From Sphingomonas sp. AOB5 (GTDB taxonomy: Bacteria; Pseudomonadota; Alphaproteobacteria; Sphingomonadales; Sphingomonadaceae): a stretch of 64,000 bases of DNA. A model generated the notes under the pieces. It saw only the letters and a program-made list of their open reading frames with translations. It was not told the origin of the DNA and ran no database searches. Positions within the stretch are counted from its first letter, which is position 1; every line of letters starts with the position of its first letter. The DNA lies in contig NZ_JARNTV010000010.1 of NCBI RefSeq assembly GCF_029433115.1, positions 1 to 64,000 of the forward strand, written 5' to 3'. A program made the translations under genes and the position numbers. Below, in pieces: positions 9,701-17,707 of the stretch.

Positions 9701-9840
9701 ACCGAGACGATCGGCGGATCGGTGTCGGGGTATTCACGCACCGACAGGTTCAGGAATGCGACCGCGCCGACGATGGTGAGCAGCATCGCCAGCACCGCGG
9801 CGAAGACAGGCCGCCGGACGGAGAGGTCCGAAAGCTGCAT
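6733..9840 (-). CDS. RND multidrug efflux permease (HAE1 family)
   Basis: An inner-membrane, proton-driven efflux pump subunit of 1035 residues, the usual AcrB/MexB size. It starts MQLSDLSVRRPVFAAVLAML and has the expected 12 membrane helices with two large periplasmic loops. The proton-relay aspartate pair appears in GLVVDDAIVVLENV (near residue 405). The start codon directly follows the stop of the membrane-fusion gene, so the two are one operon. No outer-membrane channel or regulator gene is adjacent, so the pump must share a TolC-type channel encoded elsewhere. The substrate is unknown. Confidence 0.95.
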   Translation of the reverse strand: MQLSDLSVRRPVFAAVLAMLLTIVGAVAFLNLSVREYPDTDPPIVSVSTSYTGAAASVIEARITQPLEDQLSGIEGLQVISSRSRDGSSDISVEFAPGRNIDEAANDVRDRVAGAVSNLPEDVLAPQVRKVDADASPIMFVTVRRPGWSQLQLADWVDRNLTDRFANINGVARVFVGGDARPSMRIWLQPAKLAAFQLTPADIEAALRRQNVELPAGRIESQQQNLTLRVDRQFQSPESFAALVVGRGPDGYQVKLGDVARVEQGAENPYSRFRVNGAQAVGLGIVRQSGANTLAVADAAKALMAQLQPTLPQGMVLDIGGDDSLFIGRAIEGVWHTLGEAAVLVVVVIFLFLGSWRATLIPAVTVPICLLGSMAVLWFFGFSINLLTLLALVLAIGLVVDDAIVVLENVYHRIEEGEPPLVAAYKGTRQVGFAVISTTLVVCAVFVPVCFLAGQTGLLFRELAVAMIGAIAFSGFLALSLTPMLCSKMLRHEKRGRFTGWIDDKFQRLEGFYARRLDGALRKPLIPVIVVAIFLGLSGLAFTTLQSELVPVEDQGQAQVSISAPEGTGFAQMERYMTDLQGNLLPMLDGGSVRSLITRVPGGFSASDDFNSGMFVVFLKPWEDRTQTTQQVVQQINRVLAQNPSVRGNAAVRSALGRGRGQPIGFVIAGNTYEDLARARDRILQAAADNPGIINLDSDYKETKPQVRIDVDAQRAGDLGVSVQAVSQALQTLLGSTRVSTYVDRGEEYRVIVQAEDGDRTSLANLAQIYVRARDNSVVPLSNLVTTRQVAGPRDLGRFNKLRAITLSGALAPGYSLGEALKFLQDQAAASPEVLAVGYRGESQAFIETGGSILMVFGITILIVYLILAAQFESFVHPAVIITTVPLAVGGGLIGLMVMGQSLNLYSQIGIVMLVGLAAKNGILIVEFANQLRDEGAEIADAIRQAAARRLRAILMTSIATIAGAIPLVIGGGAGGAARASIGVVIVFGVALATLITLFLIPILYTRFAKRTSSPEAVGRELDAQLGSGAPQPAE

Positions 9841-10920
9841 TTAGCTGCCCTTCGCCCCGGCCTTGCCCTTTGCCTGATCGCCGCCCTTGGCCCCGGCCTC
9901 ACCCTCGACGCGGACCTTCTGGCCATCGCTGATCTTGACCACGCCTTCGGTCACCACGCGCTGACCCGGACGCAGGCCTTCCAGTATCTCGACCATGCCG
10001 TTCTGCCGGATCCCGGTCTTCACGGGGATGCGCTTCGCTGCGCCATTCTCGACCACGAAGACGAAATTCTGATCGCCCTCGCCCACCAGCGCCAGTTCGG
10101 GCACCGCGACGTTCTCGCGCGCCTGCGCCTGGATGGAGACGGTCAGCAGCATGCCCGGCTTCAGGCGGCGATCGCCATTGGGCAGGATCGCGCGGACGGT
10201 GACGGCACGGGTCTGAGGATTGAGCACGGTATCGATGCTGGAGATCGTTCCGCGGAACGGCTGATCGGGATAAGCGGCGGCGCGCGCTTCGATCACCTGC
10301 CCCGGCCGGATCTGCGCCAGCAGCGTTTCGGGCACGGCGAAGTCGAGCTTGATCTTCGAAATGTCGCTGATCGTCGCAATCTCGGTCCCGGCGCCGACCA
10401 CCGCACCCGAGGAAATGTTGCGGAGCGACACCCAGCCCGAGAATGGCGCGCGAATCACCCGGTCGCCGATCGAGGCGCGCGCCTCGGCCGCCTGTGCCTT
10501 GGCCTGTGCCGCGAGTGCGGTCTGCGAATCCACCGCGCTGTTGGTGGCAAAGCCGCGCTGGCGCAACTGGCTCAGCCGCGCGAGTTGCTGGTTGGCTTCG
10601 CGCTCGCGGGCGCTGGCTTCGGAAAGCTGGGCGCTCTCCTGACCCGACGCGAGCACCGCAACCACCTGACCGCGCTGGATAAAAGCGCCATCGTCGAAGT
10701 TCAGGCGAACGATCCGCTCGGTCACCGGCGCGGCCAGAGTGACCTGCTCGTTGGCGACCGCGGTGCCCACCGCATCGATCCGGTCGATGAACTGCGCGCT
10801 CTTCGTCGCTTCGGCCCGCACGAGCGGCGGTTCGCGCCCGCCCGCGTTGCCATTGGCCTTCCCGCCGCATCCCCCCAGGGCAACAGCAAGCGCGATCAGA
10901 AGAATTGTGCTCCGCATCAA
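9841..10920 (-). CDS. RND efflux membrane-fusion (periplasmic adaptor) lipoprotein
   Basis: A 359-residue adaptor. The N-terminus MMRSTILLIALAVALGGCGG carries a lipobox ending at Cys18, so it is probably anchored to the inner membrane by lipid. The beta-barrel, lipoyl (GQVVAVLASGQE) and alpha-hairpin regions typical of HlyD/AcrA proteins follow; the hairpin is rich in Ala, Gln and Arg. The C-terminal segment VRVEGEAGAKGGDQAKGKAGAKGS is a low-complexity Gly/Lys/Ala tail. It links the permease to the outer-membrane channel. Confidence 0.93.
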   Translation of the reverse strand: MMRSTILLIALAVALGGCGGKANGNAGGREPPLVRAEATKSAQFIDRIDAVGTAVANEQVTLAAPVTERIVRLNFDDGAFIQRGQVVAVLASGQESAQLSEASAREREANQQLARLSQLRQRGFATNSAVDSQTALAAQAKAQAAEARASIGDRVIRAPFSGWVSLRNISSGAVVGAGTEIATISDISKIKLDFAVPETLLAQIRPGQVIEARAAAYPDQPFRGTISSIDTVLNPQTRAVTVRAILPNGDRRLKPGMLLTVSIQAQARENVAVPELALVGEGDQNFVFVVENGAAKRIPVKTGIRQNGMVEILEGLRPGQRVVTEGVVKISDGQKVRVEGEAGAKGGDQAKGKAGAKGS

Positions 10921-10963
10921 TTCTCAGCGGCTATGCTGACAGCGGTAGAAAGGCAAGGCAAAT

Positions 10964-10975
10964 CTTGCATACAAG
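10964..10975. promoter_or_regulatory. candidate operator of the RND efflux operon
   Basis: CTTGCATACAAG is a dyad (CTTG/CAAG, 4-nt centre) 44 bp upstream of the adaptor start. A second TACAAG follows 21 nt further on (ACAAG at 10991). Two spaced half-sites before an efflux operon are what a TetR-type repressor would need, but no such regulator gene is nearby. The remaining bases of the 10921-11035 gap show nothing else. Confidence 0.3.
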
Positions 10976-11035
10976 TTCAACATCTACCGTACAAGCTGGC
11001 CGGGGAACACCACCCGTGCCACCGGATGATGTCTG

Positions 11036-12964
11036 CTAAATGTCGGCGGCGAGGCTCAACGAGAAGCGCCGCGCGCCATTGGGTACGAAGAATCCACTGC
11101 CGCCATTGTTCCACCCGAAGGTGTTGGTGACGTTCGCAACCTGCGCGCGGAACATCAATTTGGTGTCGCCCAGATTGAATCTGTAACGCGTACCCAGGTT
11201 CAGGATCGCCCGCGTCGGGATGATCAGCGTGTTGGCCGCATTGGCGGTGCGGTCGCTGGTGCCCTCGGCATAGATGTCGAACGACAGGGCCGGATGGCTC
11301 GGCAGGCGATAGTCGAAGCTGACGATGGTGTGGCGGCCGATGCTGCCGACCGGCTTTGGCCCGATCGTGCCATTAGCCACTTCCTCACCGCTCACCCGCG
11401 CATCGAGGAAGATGTTGCCGGCCACCACGTATAGCCCCGGCAGCAATTCGCCCGCGACCGAAATCTCGACCCCGCGATGGCGCACCATGCCGAGTTGACG
11501 GAAGCGCAGCGCGGAATCGAGATTGAAATAGGGCTTCTCGACATCGAACACGCCGACCACTGCATGCACCTTGCCGACGGTCCAGCGCAGGCCGCCGTCC
11601 ATCTGGCGGGTGCGGATCGCGGGCGGCGCTTCGTTGAGGTTGACCGCCTCGATCGGCGCGACCGGGCTTTCCTCCAGCCCGCGCGTATAGCCGCCATAGA
11701 AAGCGAGCTTCGGCGTCACATAGACCGCCGCATTCGCGCTGAAGAGGAACGGCGAATCCTCGGTCTTCGGGAACACGACCAGCGGGTTCGGATCGGTCAC
11801 CGTCTTGCTGTAATCGCTCTTCTGGATGCCCAGGCTCAGTTCGCCGACCGAACGCCAGCGGCCCTGATAGGCGAGGCCGAAGGTGGTCTGGCGCACCGCG
11901 TCGGTGGTCTGCGGACCCTGCGCATAAGCCGGTTCGGGGCGGAAATCGGGACCCAGGCTGGTGCTGGGGCCAAGGTCGATCAGCGCCGCGCCGCCATAGC
12001 GCCGGTCCTGCGCGCGGCCGCGGGCCGAGGCGATGAATGTATGCCGCCGCGGGCCTTCGTCGAAATGGCGCGACACGCGCAGCTCGCCCGAAGTCGAGGC
12101 CGACGATGCACCCTGCTCGATCACCACGATGCGGCGGCCGACCAGCCCGTCCGGCCCAGTGTTGAACAGCAGGTCCGCCGCCGATCGATCGACATTGCTG
12201 ACCGAGCGGAACACGCCCAGCCGCACGTCGAACCCGGCCGGATCGGCCCGCGCGACCATGCCGTAATTGACCTGCTCGGCGCCGTAATCGGCCCATTCCT
12301 GACCATAGAATTCGTTGCGGGCAAAGCGCTTGGGCAGGAACGCGCCGCTGGTGAAGATCAGCGGCTGGGCCTCGGCGTCGCTGGTCTGTACCCGGCTCCA
12401 GAAGGTCATCAGCTCGATCCCCGGCCGCGGCGCATAGCGCACCACCGTGCCCATCGAGAGATCCTTCGGGCTGCCCCCGAACGGCTGGCCGTTGCGATAG
12501 ATGCCCGCGCCCGCTGCGATCCCCAACCGCTCGCCATCGATCGGCAGCTCGAAATCGACTTCGCCATAGCCGCCATTCCACGGCCCGAAGCCCACACCGA
12601 CCGATGCCAGCGGCGACCCGCCGGGCTTGCGCAGCGAGAAATCGGCAATGCCCGTCGGCGCCGGGAAGGAATAGCTTTGCGCGGAAATGCCGACGCGGAT
12701 CGTCGATCCGGCGATCACGCGGCTGGTGAGGTAGGTCTGCTGGTCGAAATACAGACCCTCGATGCGGACATTGCCGGCATCGACCGGCGAGAAGGCGCGG
12801 ACATTATAGGCGTTGTAGATGCCGATCGAATCGTCGCCCACGCTGGTGCCGAACGCGTCTTCCGCCTCGGCGACAGCATTGTCGTCCGTACGCTGCGCCA
12901 GCGCCGGCACTGCCGCGATCAATGCGATTGCAGCGACCGACAGCCGCGTGATTCCCCTTGTCAT
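11036..12964 (-). CDS. TonB-dependent receptor with compact plug
   Basis: A 642-residue outer-membrane receptor. The start MTRGITRLSVAAIALIAAVPALAQ at 12964 gives a signal peptide and has GGGGAG six bases upstream; a longer frame to 13009 has none. The plug region retains VRAFSPVDAGNVRIEGLYFD and STIRVGISAQSYSFPAPTGI but is shorter than usual. The barrel follows and ends NGARRFSLSLAADI; the final residue is Ile, not the usual Phe or aromatic residue. Such receptors import metal chelates or other large solutes using TonB energy. The substrate is not evident. Confidence 0.85.
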   Translation of the reverse strand: MTRGITRLSVAAIALIAAVPALAQRTDDNAVAEAEDAFGTSVGDDSIGIYNAYNVRAFSPVDAGNVRIEGLYFDQQTYLTSRVIAGSTIRVGISAQSYSFPAPTGIADFSLRKPGGSPLASVGVGFGPWNGGYGEVDFELPIDGERLGIAAGAGIYRNGQPFGGSPKDLSMGTVVRYAPRPGIELMTFWSRVQTSDAEAQPLIFTSGAFLPKRFARNEFYGQEWADYGAEQVNYGMVARADPAGFDVRLGVFRSVSNVDRSAADLLFNTGPDGLVGRRIVVIEQGASSASTSGELRVSRHFDEGPRRHTFIASARGRAQDRRYGGAALIDLGPSTSLGPDFRPEPAYAQGPQTTDAVRQTTFGLAYQGRWRSVGELSLGIQKSDYSKTVTDPNPLVVFPKTEDSPFLFSANAAVYVTPKLAFYGGYTRGLEESPVAPIEAVNLNEAPPAIRTRQMDGGLRWTVGKVHAVVGVFDVEKPYFNLDSALRFRQLGMVRHRGVEISVAGELLPGLYVVAGNIFLDARVSGEEVANGTIGPKPVGSIGRHTIVSFDYRLPSHPALSFDIYAEGTSDRTANAANTLIIPTRAILNLGTRYRFNLGDTKLMFRAQVANVTNTFGWNNGGSGFFVPNGARRFSLSLAADI

Positions 12965-12994
12965 GTCCGACTCCCCTTCGGCGCATATTGCGAT

Positions 12995-13010
12995 AGTGTG
13001 ATAGCACACT
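12995..13010. promoter_or_regulatory. perfect inverted repeat before the TonB receptor
   Basis: AGTGTGATAGCACACT has 6-bp perfect arms around ATAG, 31 bp upstream of the receptor start. The TGTGA core resembles a CRP/FNR-type half-site, though the spacing differs from the classic N6. It is the only dyad in the 12965-13028 gap and is a plausible operator. Confidence 0.45.
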
Positions 13011-13028
13011 CAAGCACTGAATGGCGGA

Positions 13029-13760
13029 TTAACGCCTCGCGCCGATGAGATACTCCACATTCCCTTCCGGACCCTTGATCGGACTTTCGGTCACGCCTTC
13101 CACCGTCCAGCCCTTCGACACGACCCATTCGGCCACTTCGCGGCAGACGCGCGCGTGCACTTGCGGATCGCGCACCACGCCGCCCTTGCCCACTTCCTCG
13201 CGTCCCGCCTCGAACTGCGGCTTGATCAGCGCCAGCAGCCGCGCATCGGGCGCCGCGAAGCCCAGCGGCACGTCGAGCACCTTGGCCAGCCCGATAAAGC
13301 TGGCGTCGCACACGATCAGGTCGACCAACTCGGGGATATGCGCGTCGGTCAGGATGCGCGCGCTGGTCTGTTCATGGACGATCACCCGCGGGTCCTGCCG
13401 CAGCTTCCACGCAAGCTGGTTGGTCCCCGAATCGACCGCATAGACCCGCGCCGCGCCGCGGGTCAGCAGCACATCGGTGAAGCCGCCGGTCGAAGAGCCC
13501 ACGTCGATCGCCACCGCGCCGGTCACGTCCCAGCCGAACTCGTCCAGCCCATGCGCCAGCTTGATCCCGCCGCGCGACACCCAGGGATGATCGCGCCCGC
13601 GCACTTCTATTCCAGCGTCTTCGGCGAGCATTTGCCCCGCCTTGTCGATCTTGCGCTCGCCCGAAAAGACGAGGCCCGCCATGATGAGCGCCTGCCCCCG
13701 CGTCCGGCTCTCGGCCAGCCCGCGATCGACGAGCATCTGGTCTGCGCGCTGCTTGGCCAT
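13029..13760 (-). CDS. tlyA: TlyA family rRNA (cytidine-2'-O)-methyltransferase
   Basis: A 243-residue protein with an N-terminal S4 RNA-binding domain (residues 1-60, RADQMLVDRGLAESRTRGQALIMAG) and a Rossmann-type FtsJ-like methyltransferase domain. The SAM-binding motif is AIDVGSSTGGFTDVLL, and KPQFEAGREEVGKGGVV follows with the later catalytic lysine. TlyA proteins methylate 16S and sometimes 23S rRNA ribose. In related genomes the gene often neighbours dxs; here dxs lies about 4.5 kb away on the other strand. Confidence 0.93.
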   Translation of the reverse strand: MAKQRADQMLVDRGLAESRTRGQALIMAGLVFSGERKIDKAGQMLAEDAGIEVRGRDHPWVSRGGIKLAHGLDEFGWDVTGAVAIDVGSSTGGFTDVLLTRGAARVYAVDSGTNQLAWKLRQDPRVIVHEQTSARILTDAHIPELVDLIVCDASFIGLAKVLDVPLGFAAPDARLLALIKPQFEAGREEVGKGGVVRDPQVHARVCREVAEWVVSKGWTVEGVTESPIKGPEGNVEYLIGARR

Positions 13761-13886
13761 GACGCGCTTTAGAGGCTCCCCTCCACCCGGCGCAACTGCC
13801 CCGCATTTCGTCGCAATGGCTATTGCCCATCAATTCAGTGGGAATTACGTAAAGGGTCCGGCCACTTCCTCATAGGGAGAACGGAC

Positions 13887-14558
13887 ATGAGTATCTTTAC
13901 GCCCATCGAGAGCGGCGCGCCGCTCATCCTGACCGTGCCCGGCCTTGGCGGCTCGGGGCCGTCGCACTGGCAGACATTGTGGGAGCAATCGCGCCCCGAC
14001 ACGACCCGCGTCGAGCTGGGCATGTGGAACACGCCGCATCGCAATGCCTGGGTGACCAAGCTGGATCAGGCGATCCGACAGGCGCAGGCACCGGTGGTGC
14101 TCGCCGCCCATTCGCTCGGCTGCCTGGCCGTGGCATGGTGGGCCGAACTGACCAGCCAGCCCTTCGGCTATCCGGTCGCGGGCGCCTTGCTGGTCGCCCC
14201 CGCAGATGTCGAGCGCAGCGAAGCGCCCGAGCTGGCCGCGTTCCGCCCCACCCCGTCCAAGCCCCTGCCTTTCCCCTCGATCCTGGTCGCAAGCACCGAC
14301 GATCCGTGGATCGGCATCGACCGGGCGAAGGGCCTCGCCGCGCAATGGGGCAGCCATTTCGTCGACGCCGGCGCGCAGGGGCATATCAATGCCGCCAGCG
14401 GCATCGGCTGGTGGGAGGAAGGGCAGGAACTGCTCGATCGCGTGCTCGACGCGGCCTCCGATCGCGGCGGCCGTCCGCGCAATGCAGGCGAGGCGCGCTC
14501 GCTGCTCGCGGTCAACGCAACCGAGGCTGCGCAGTCCCACTATCTCGGCGCCGGCTGA
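13887..14558 (+). CDS. RBBP9/YdeN family alpha/beta hydrolase
   Basis: A 223-residue serine hydrolase with an AGGGAGAA ribosome binding site before ATG 13887. The N-terminus has TVPGLGGSGPSHWQTLWE, typical of the RBBP9/YdeN family. The nucleophile elbow is AAHSLGC, the acid is in ASTDDPWI, and the histidine is in GAQGHINAASG. The C-terminal extension after residue 185 (SDRGGRPRNAG onward) is not part of the core fold. The physiological substrate is unknown. Confidence 0.9.
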   Translation: MSIFTPIESGAPLILTVPGLGGSGPSHWQTLWEQSRPDTTRVELGMWNTPHRNAWVTKLDQAIRQAQAPVVLAAHSLGCLAVAWWAELTSQPFGYPVAGALLVAPADVERSEAPELAAFRPTPSKPLPFPSILVASTDDPWIGIDRAKGLAAQWGSHFVDAGAQGHINAASGIGWWEEGQELLDRVLDAASDRGGRPRNAGEARSLLAVNATEAAQSHYLGAG

Positions 14559-14649
14559 CCCCGATTTCGGGCTACCGCATCGCCGCCCCGGACCGTCGCG
14601 GTTCCAGTGGAAACGGAGGTGAAACGACCCTATAAATCGCGTGCGGGCA

Positions 14650-14685
14650 GGCCGGGTGGCGTCCCCCTAGAGCGTCCGCCCGGCC
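14650..14685 (+). other. GC-rich hairpin
   Basis: GGCCGGGTGG (14650-14659) pairs with CCGCCCGGCC (14676-14685), ten pairs with one G-T, around a 16-nt loop. It lies about 90 nt after the hydrolase stop and about 50 nt before the next start. There is no T tract, so it is a weak terminator candidate at best. The rest of the 14559-14736 gap shows nothing else. Confidence 0.3.
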
Positions 14686-14736
14686 AACCGTTCCTCCCCG
14701 ATTGATAAGACCCGTCTTTGCGCGCAGAACGGCGCG

Positions 14737-15693
14737 ATGACACCGGTTGATCGTCGCACCCTGATCGGCGCCGCCCTTGCCGCGCCGCTCCTCCCCGCCG
14801 TCGCGCATGCGGCCAGCGCCCCTGCATTTCCCGAACCCGCCTTCAGCGTGAAGCTGTGGCCCGGCGAAGCGCCCGGCCTGAAGGACCCGGCGCTGAAGGA
14901 CGAGGTGATCGAGCGTAGCAAGGATCCCGCGATCCGCGACCGCGCGATGGTGAAGGTCCGCACGCCGCGGATGGACGTCTTCCCCGCGAAGAACCCCAAT
15001 GGCGCCGCGGTGCTGATCACGCCGGGTGGCGGCTATCAGCGCGTGGTGATCGACAAGGAAGGCTATGAACTGGCCGCCTGGCTCGCCGAACGCGGCGTGA
15101 CCGCATTCGTCTGCTTCTATCGCCTGCCAGGACAAGGCTGGGAAAATCCGCGCACCGTCTCGCTCGCCGACGCCCAGCGCGCGATGCGGCTGATCCGACA
15201 TCGCGCCGCGGAGTGGAAGATCGATCCCAAACGCGTCGCTGCGCTCGGCTATTCCGCAGGCGGCCATGTCTGCGGCGATCTCGCCACCCGCCATGCCGAG
15301 AAGGTCTACGCGCCGGTCGACGACGCCGACACGCTCGACGCGAAGCCGATCGTCGCCGCGCCGATCTACCCGGCAATCGCGATGGACCCGTTCCTCACCC
15401 GCGAAGCCGCCGCCGGCACCTATGCCAGCAGCGGCACCGGCTGGCAGGTGCTCGACGCGCAGGTGAGCAAGGACACCCCGCCCTGCTTCCTCTGCCATGC
15501 CGAGGACGACGCGACCCTGCCTGTCGAATTCACCGTCCGCCTCCGCGCGGCGCTGAAGGCAGCAGGCGTGCCGGTCGAGACGCATCTGTTCGAGGAGGGC
15601 GGCCACGGCTTCGGCCTGCGCTTCACCCTCGGCAAGCCTGTCGCGGCATGGCCGGACCTGTTCATGGCCTTTGCGAAGCGGCACGGCTGGTAG
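14737..15693 (+). CDS. secreted alpha/beta hydrolase (acetyl-esterase type)
   Basis: A 318-residue esterase. The N-terminus DRRTLIGAALAAPLLPAVAHA resembles a Tat signal with twin arginines, so export as a folded protein is likely. The oxyanion motif is TPGGGYQRV, the nucleophile is in ALGYSAGGHVC, the acid is in HAEDDATLP, and the His is in EEGGHGFGL. These features place it with BD-FAE/xylan-acetylesterase-like hydrolases. It stands alone; the following gene has distinctly lower GC. Confidence 0.88.
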   Translation: MTPVDRRTLIGAALAAPLLPAVAHAASAPAFPEPAFSVKLWPGEAPGLKDPALKDEVIERSKDPAIRDRAMVKVRTPRMDVFPAKNPNGAAVLITPGGGYQRVVIDKEGYELAAWLAERGVTAFVCFYRLPGQGWENPRTVSLADAQRAMRLIRHRAAEWKIDPKRVAALGYSAGGHVCGDLATRHAEKVYAPVDDADTLDAKPIVAAPIYPAIAMDPFLTREAAAGTYASSGTGWQVLDAQVSKDTPPCFLCHAEDDATLPVEFTVRLRAALKAAGVPVETHLFEEGGHGFGLRFTLGKPVAAWPDLFMAFAKRHGW

Positions 15694-15776
15694 GAGCCAA
15701 GCAACTATACAGCCTGCCTAGTTTGCGCCAATTGACGTCACTGGTGAAGTTTAGGTGCCTAGGTTTTGGGGGCGGC

Positions 15777-16286
15777 ATGGATAGCGGGCCAGGTGCAATA
15801 ATCCACTATAGCGCCGACGATGTGGAACGTTTGCTGGAGCAAAGGCGAAAATTCTCGGGTGAGCAATGGAGTTCAGCGAACACCTACGACGCTGCGATCA
15901 TAGTTGCAGGGTACGGAGCATTCTTCGCGCTCTGGGCAGGGGTATCAGATGACATAACTCCTTTCGCGCGCGTGACCACAGCATTCCTAATGGGTATTTC
16001 GATCGCACTCTACATCGTGTGGACAATGGGGGTGATGGTCGCACGACATCATCACGACCGGGAGTTTGCGGCCTCGATGGTAAAGACGCAAAAACCGGAA
16101 GAAGCTTTCCTGGAGTGGGATGCGATTGAGCGAAAGCAAATGAACTTCTTGCAGTGGATTCAACGGCGGCTGTGGATGCCCTTTTTTGGGGTCACCGTTC
16201 TCCTCGGCATCTCCGGCGGACTGATCCTCATATACAACTGCCTCGCTGTTGCGGCGGGGTTACCGCAGCTAACCGGCCACTTCTGA
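15777..16286 (+). CDS. small membrane protein of unknown function
   Basis: A 169-residue protein that starts MDSGPGAIIHYSADDVE after GGGGGCGGC. Hydrophobic segments at about residues 40-60 (AAIIVAGYGAFFALWAG), 68-92 and 132-157 predict three membrane helices. A cytoplasmic stretch contains ARHHHDREFAASM. The coding sequence is visibly less GC-rich than its neighbours and uses many A/T-ending codons, which suggests recent acquisition. I do not recognise the family. Confidence 0.7.
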   Translation: MDSGPGAIIHYSADDVERLLEQRRKFSGEQWSSANTYDAAIIVAGYGAFFALWAGVSDDITPFARVTTAFLMGISIALYIVWTMGVMVARHHHDREFAASMVKTQKPEEAFLEWDAIERKQMNFLQWIQRRLWMPFFGVTVLLGISGGLILIYNCLAVAAGLPQLTGHF

Positions 16287-16398
16287 GTGACTTAAGCGCG
16301 GATGCCGAAAAAATGGCGCGTCCATGTATCTACCGTGACGACCAACCGGCACGATGATATGTTGTAACTTACACCGGCCGGGTCTATATCGCCGCCAG

Positions 16399-16785
16399 AT
16401 GGCGACGACTCTCCCCCTTTCGCGATTCTGGAATACGCTGGACACCCGCATCGATCGCATCGCTATCGGGCTCAGCGGGTTGTGCCTGGCGCACTGCCTC
16501 GCGACGACGGTGCTGCTCGCGGTCTTCTCGGCCGCCGGGGGCCTGCTGCATCCGGCGGTGCATGAATTCGGCCTGTTGCTGGCGATTGTCTTCGGCATCA
16601 TCGCGCTGGGCCGCGGCATCTATATGCATGGCTATATGATGCCCGCGGTGGTCGGCGCATTCGGCATCGGCATCATGGCCGGAGCGCTCTCGCTGCCGCA
16701 CGGCAATTACGAGATCGTCTGGACGCTGATCGGCGTGTCGCTGGTCGCGCTCGGCCACGACCTGAACCGCCGCGCGACTTACTGA
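16399..16785 (+). CDS. MerC domain-containing membrane protein
   Basis: A 128-residue four-helix membrane protein. The start MATTLPLSRFWNTLDTRID is at 16399; a longer frame to 16354 has a non-hydrophobic N-terminus. The MerC core is GLSGLCLAHCLATTVLLAVF, with the Cys pair CLAHC that binds metal in MerC transporters. It is close to a Zur-like regulator (17708) and the stop overlaps the convergent cytochrome gene. A zinc-related role is possible but is inference. Confidence 0.85.
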   Translation: MATTLPLSRFWNTLDTRIDRIAIGLSGLCLAHCLATTVLLAVFSAAGGLLHPAVHEFGLLLAIVFGIIALGRGIYMHGYMMPAVVGAFGIGIMAGALSLPHGNYEIVWTLIGVSLVALGHDLNRRATY

Positions 16786-17645
16786 GCGCCGAGCGTCAGC
16801 AAATAGGCGTAGATCGCGTCGACCTCCGGGTCGCTCCAATGCACAAACCGGCCGCGAGCAACCCCGCTCATCAGCCTTAGCTCGCGATTTCCCGTCGCCT
16901 TGCCCGTCCGCATCAATCGGAAGAACGCCGCGCGGTCATAGCCCGCTGCACCGGCCAGATCGGGCGGCCCCTTGCCCGGCGCGTCGAACGGATTGTCGCC
17001 GCGCAGCGAGAAGCCATGGCATTCGTTGCAACTGGTCATCGCCAGATATTCGCCCAGCCGCACCTCGGGCCGCGGATCGTTCGCCTTCGCCAATAACGGC
17101 ACTTTGCCGGTGAAGAATGGAATCGCATGATCCTGGCCCCGCGCCATATCCCAGCGCGGTTGCCAGCCGAGATAGCCGGCGGGCAGCGCCGCTTCGCGAA
17201 CCGGCACTGTGCGCAGGAATGCGATCAGCGCCGCCATATCGGCATCGCTCATCCGCGCGAAGTTGAACGACGGCATCGAATAGAGCGCCCGCCCGTTCGC
17301 TCCGATCCCGTGCCGCACCGCAGCCTCGATCACCCCCGGCGCATGCTCGCGCGCATAGCGGGCCAAATTGGGCGCCACCGCGCGGCCATAGCCGTACCAG
17401 GGATCGTCGCCGAACACCTCGCCCTGCAACGCATCGCCATGGCAGCCGAAACAGCCGCGGGTGCGGGCGATATGCTCGCCCTTCGCGATCGAGGCCGCGT
17501 CGGTCGGGATCGGCTGCCGGAACGCCATTGGCGGATCGAAGCGGCGCAGTTCGGCCTCGCTCGCCAGCCAGACCCAGCCCAGGAACAGCGCGCCCAGCAC
17601 CAATATGGCGCCGGGCACGAGCAGGATCCGCTGCCATAGCTTCAT
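16779..17645 (-). CDS. di-heme c-type cytochrome
   Basis: A 288-residue protein with an N-terminal membrane anchor (LWQRILLVPGAILVLGALFLGW) and a periplasmic body holding two heme sites, CFGCH near residue 66 and CNECH near residue 210. Met ligand candidates lie in YSMPSFNFARMSDADMAALIAFLR, typical of cytochrome c domains of the alcohol-dehydrogenase-subunit type. The start MKLWQRI at 17645 was chosen over 17708 because it gives the anchor. The partner oxidase or dehydrogenase is not in the window. Confidence 0.88.
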   Translation of the reverse strand: MKLWQRILLVPGAILVLGALFLGWVWLASEAELRRFDPPMAFRQPIPTDAASIAKGEHIARTRGCFGCHGDALQGEVFGDDPWYGYGRAVAPNLARYAREHAPGVIEAAVRHGIGANGRALYSMPSFNFARMSDADMAALIAFLRTVPVREAALPAGYLGWQPRWDMARGQDHAIPFFTGKVPLLAKANDPRPEVRLGEYLAMTSCNECHGFSLRGDNPFDAPGKGPPDLAGAAGYDRAAFFRLMRTGKATGNRELRLMSGVARGRFVHWSDPEVDAIYAYLLTLGAQ

Positions 17646-17707
17646 GGATGCGATGATGCGTGGTGCCGCCGCTTGCCGCAAGCCGTCCGAGCGCCTAAAT
17701 TCGATCA

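Noticed and set aside
8605..11130. Long plus-strand frame across the RND genes
   Set aside because: High-GC shadow of the permease and adaptor, with His/Arg/Gln-rich composition and no domain.
14650..14685. Terminator between the two hydrolase genes
   Set aside because: The stem is strong but there is no T tract and it lies far from the upstream stop; listed only as a hairpin.
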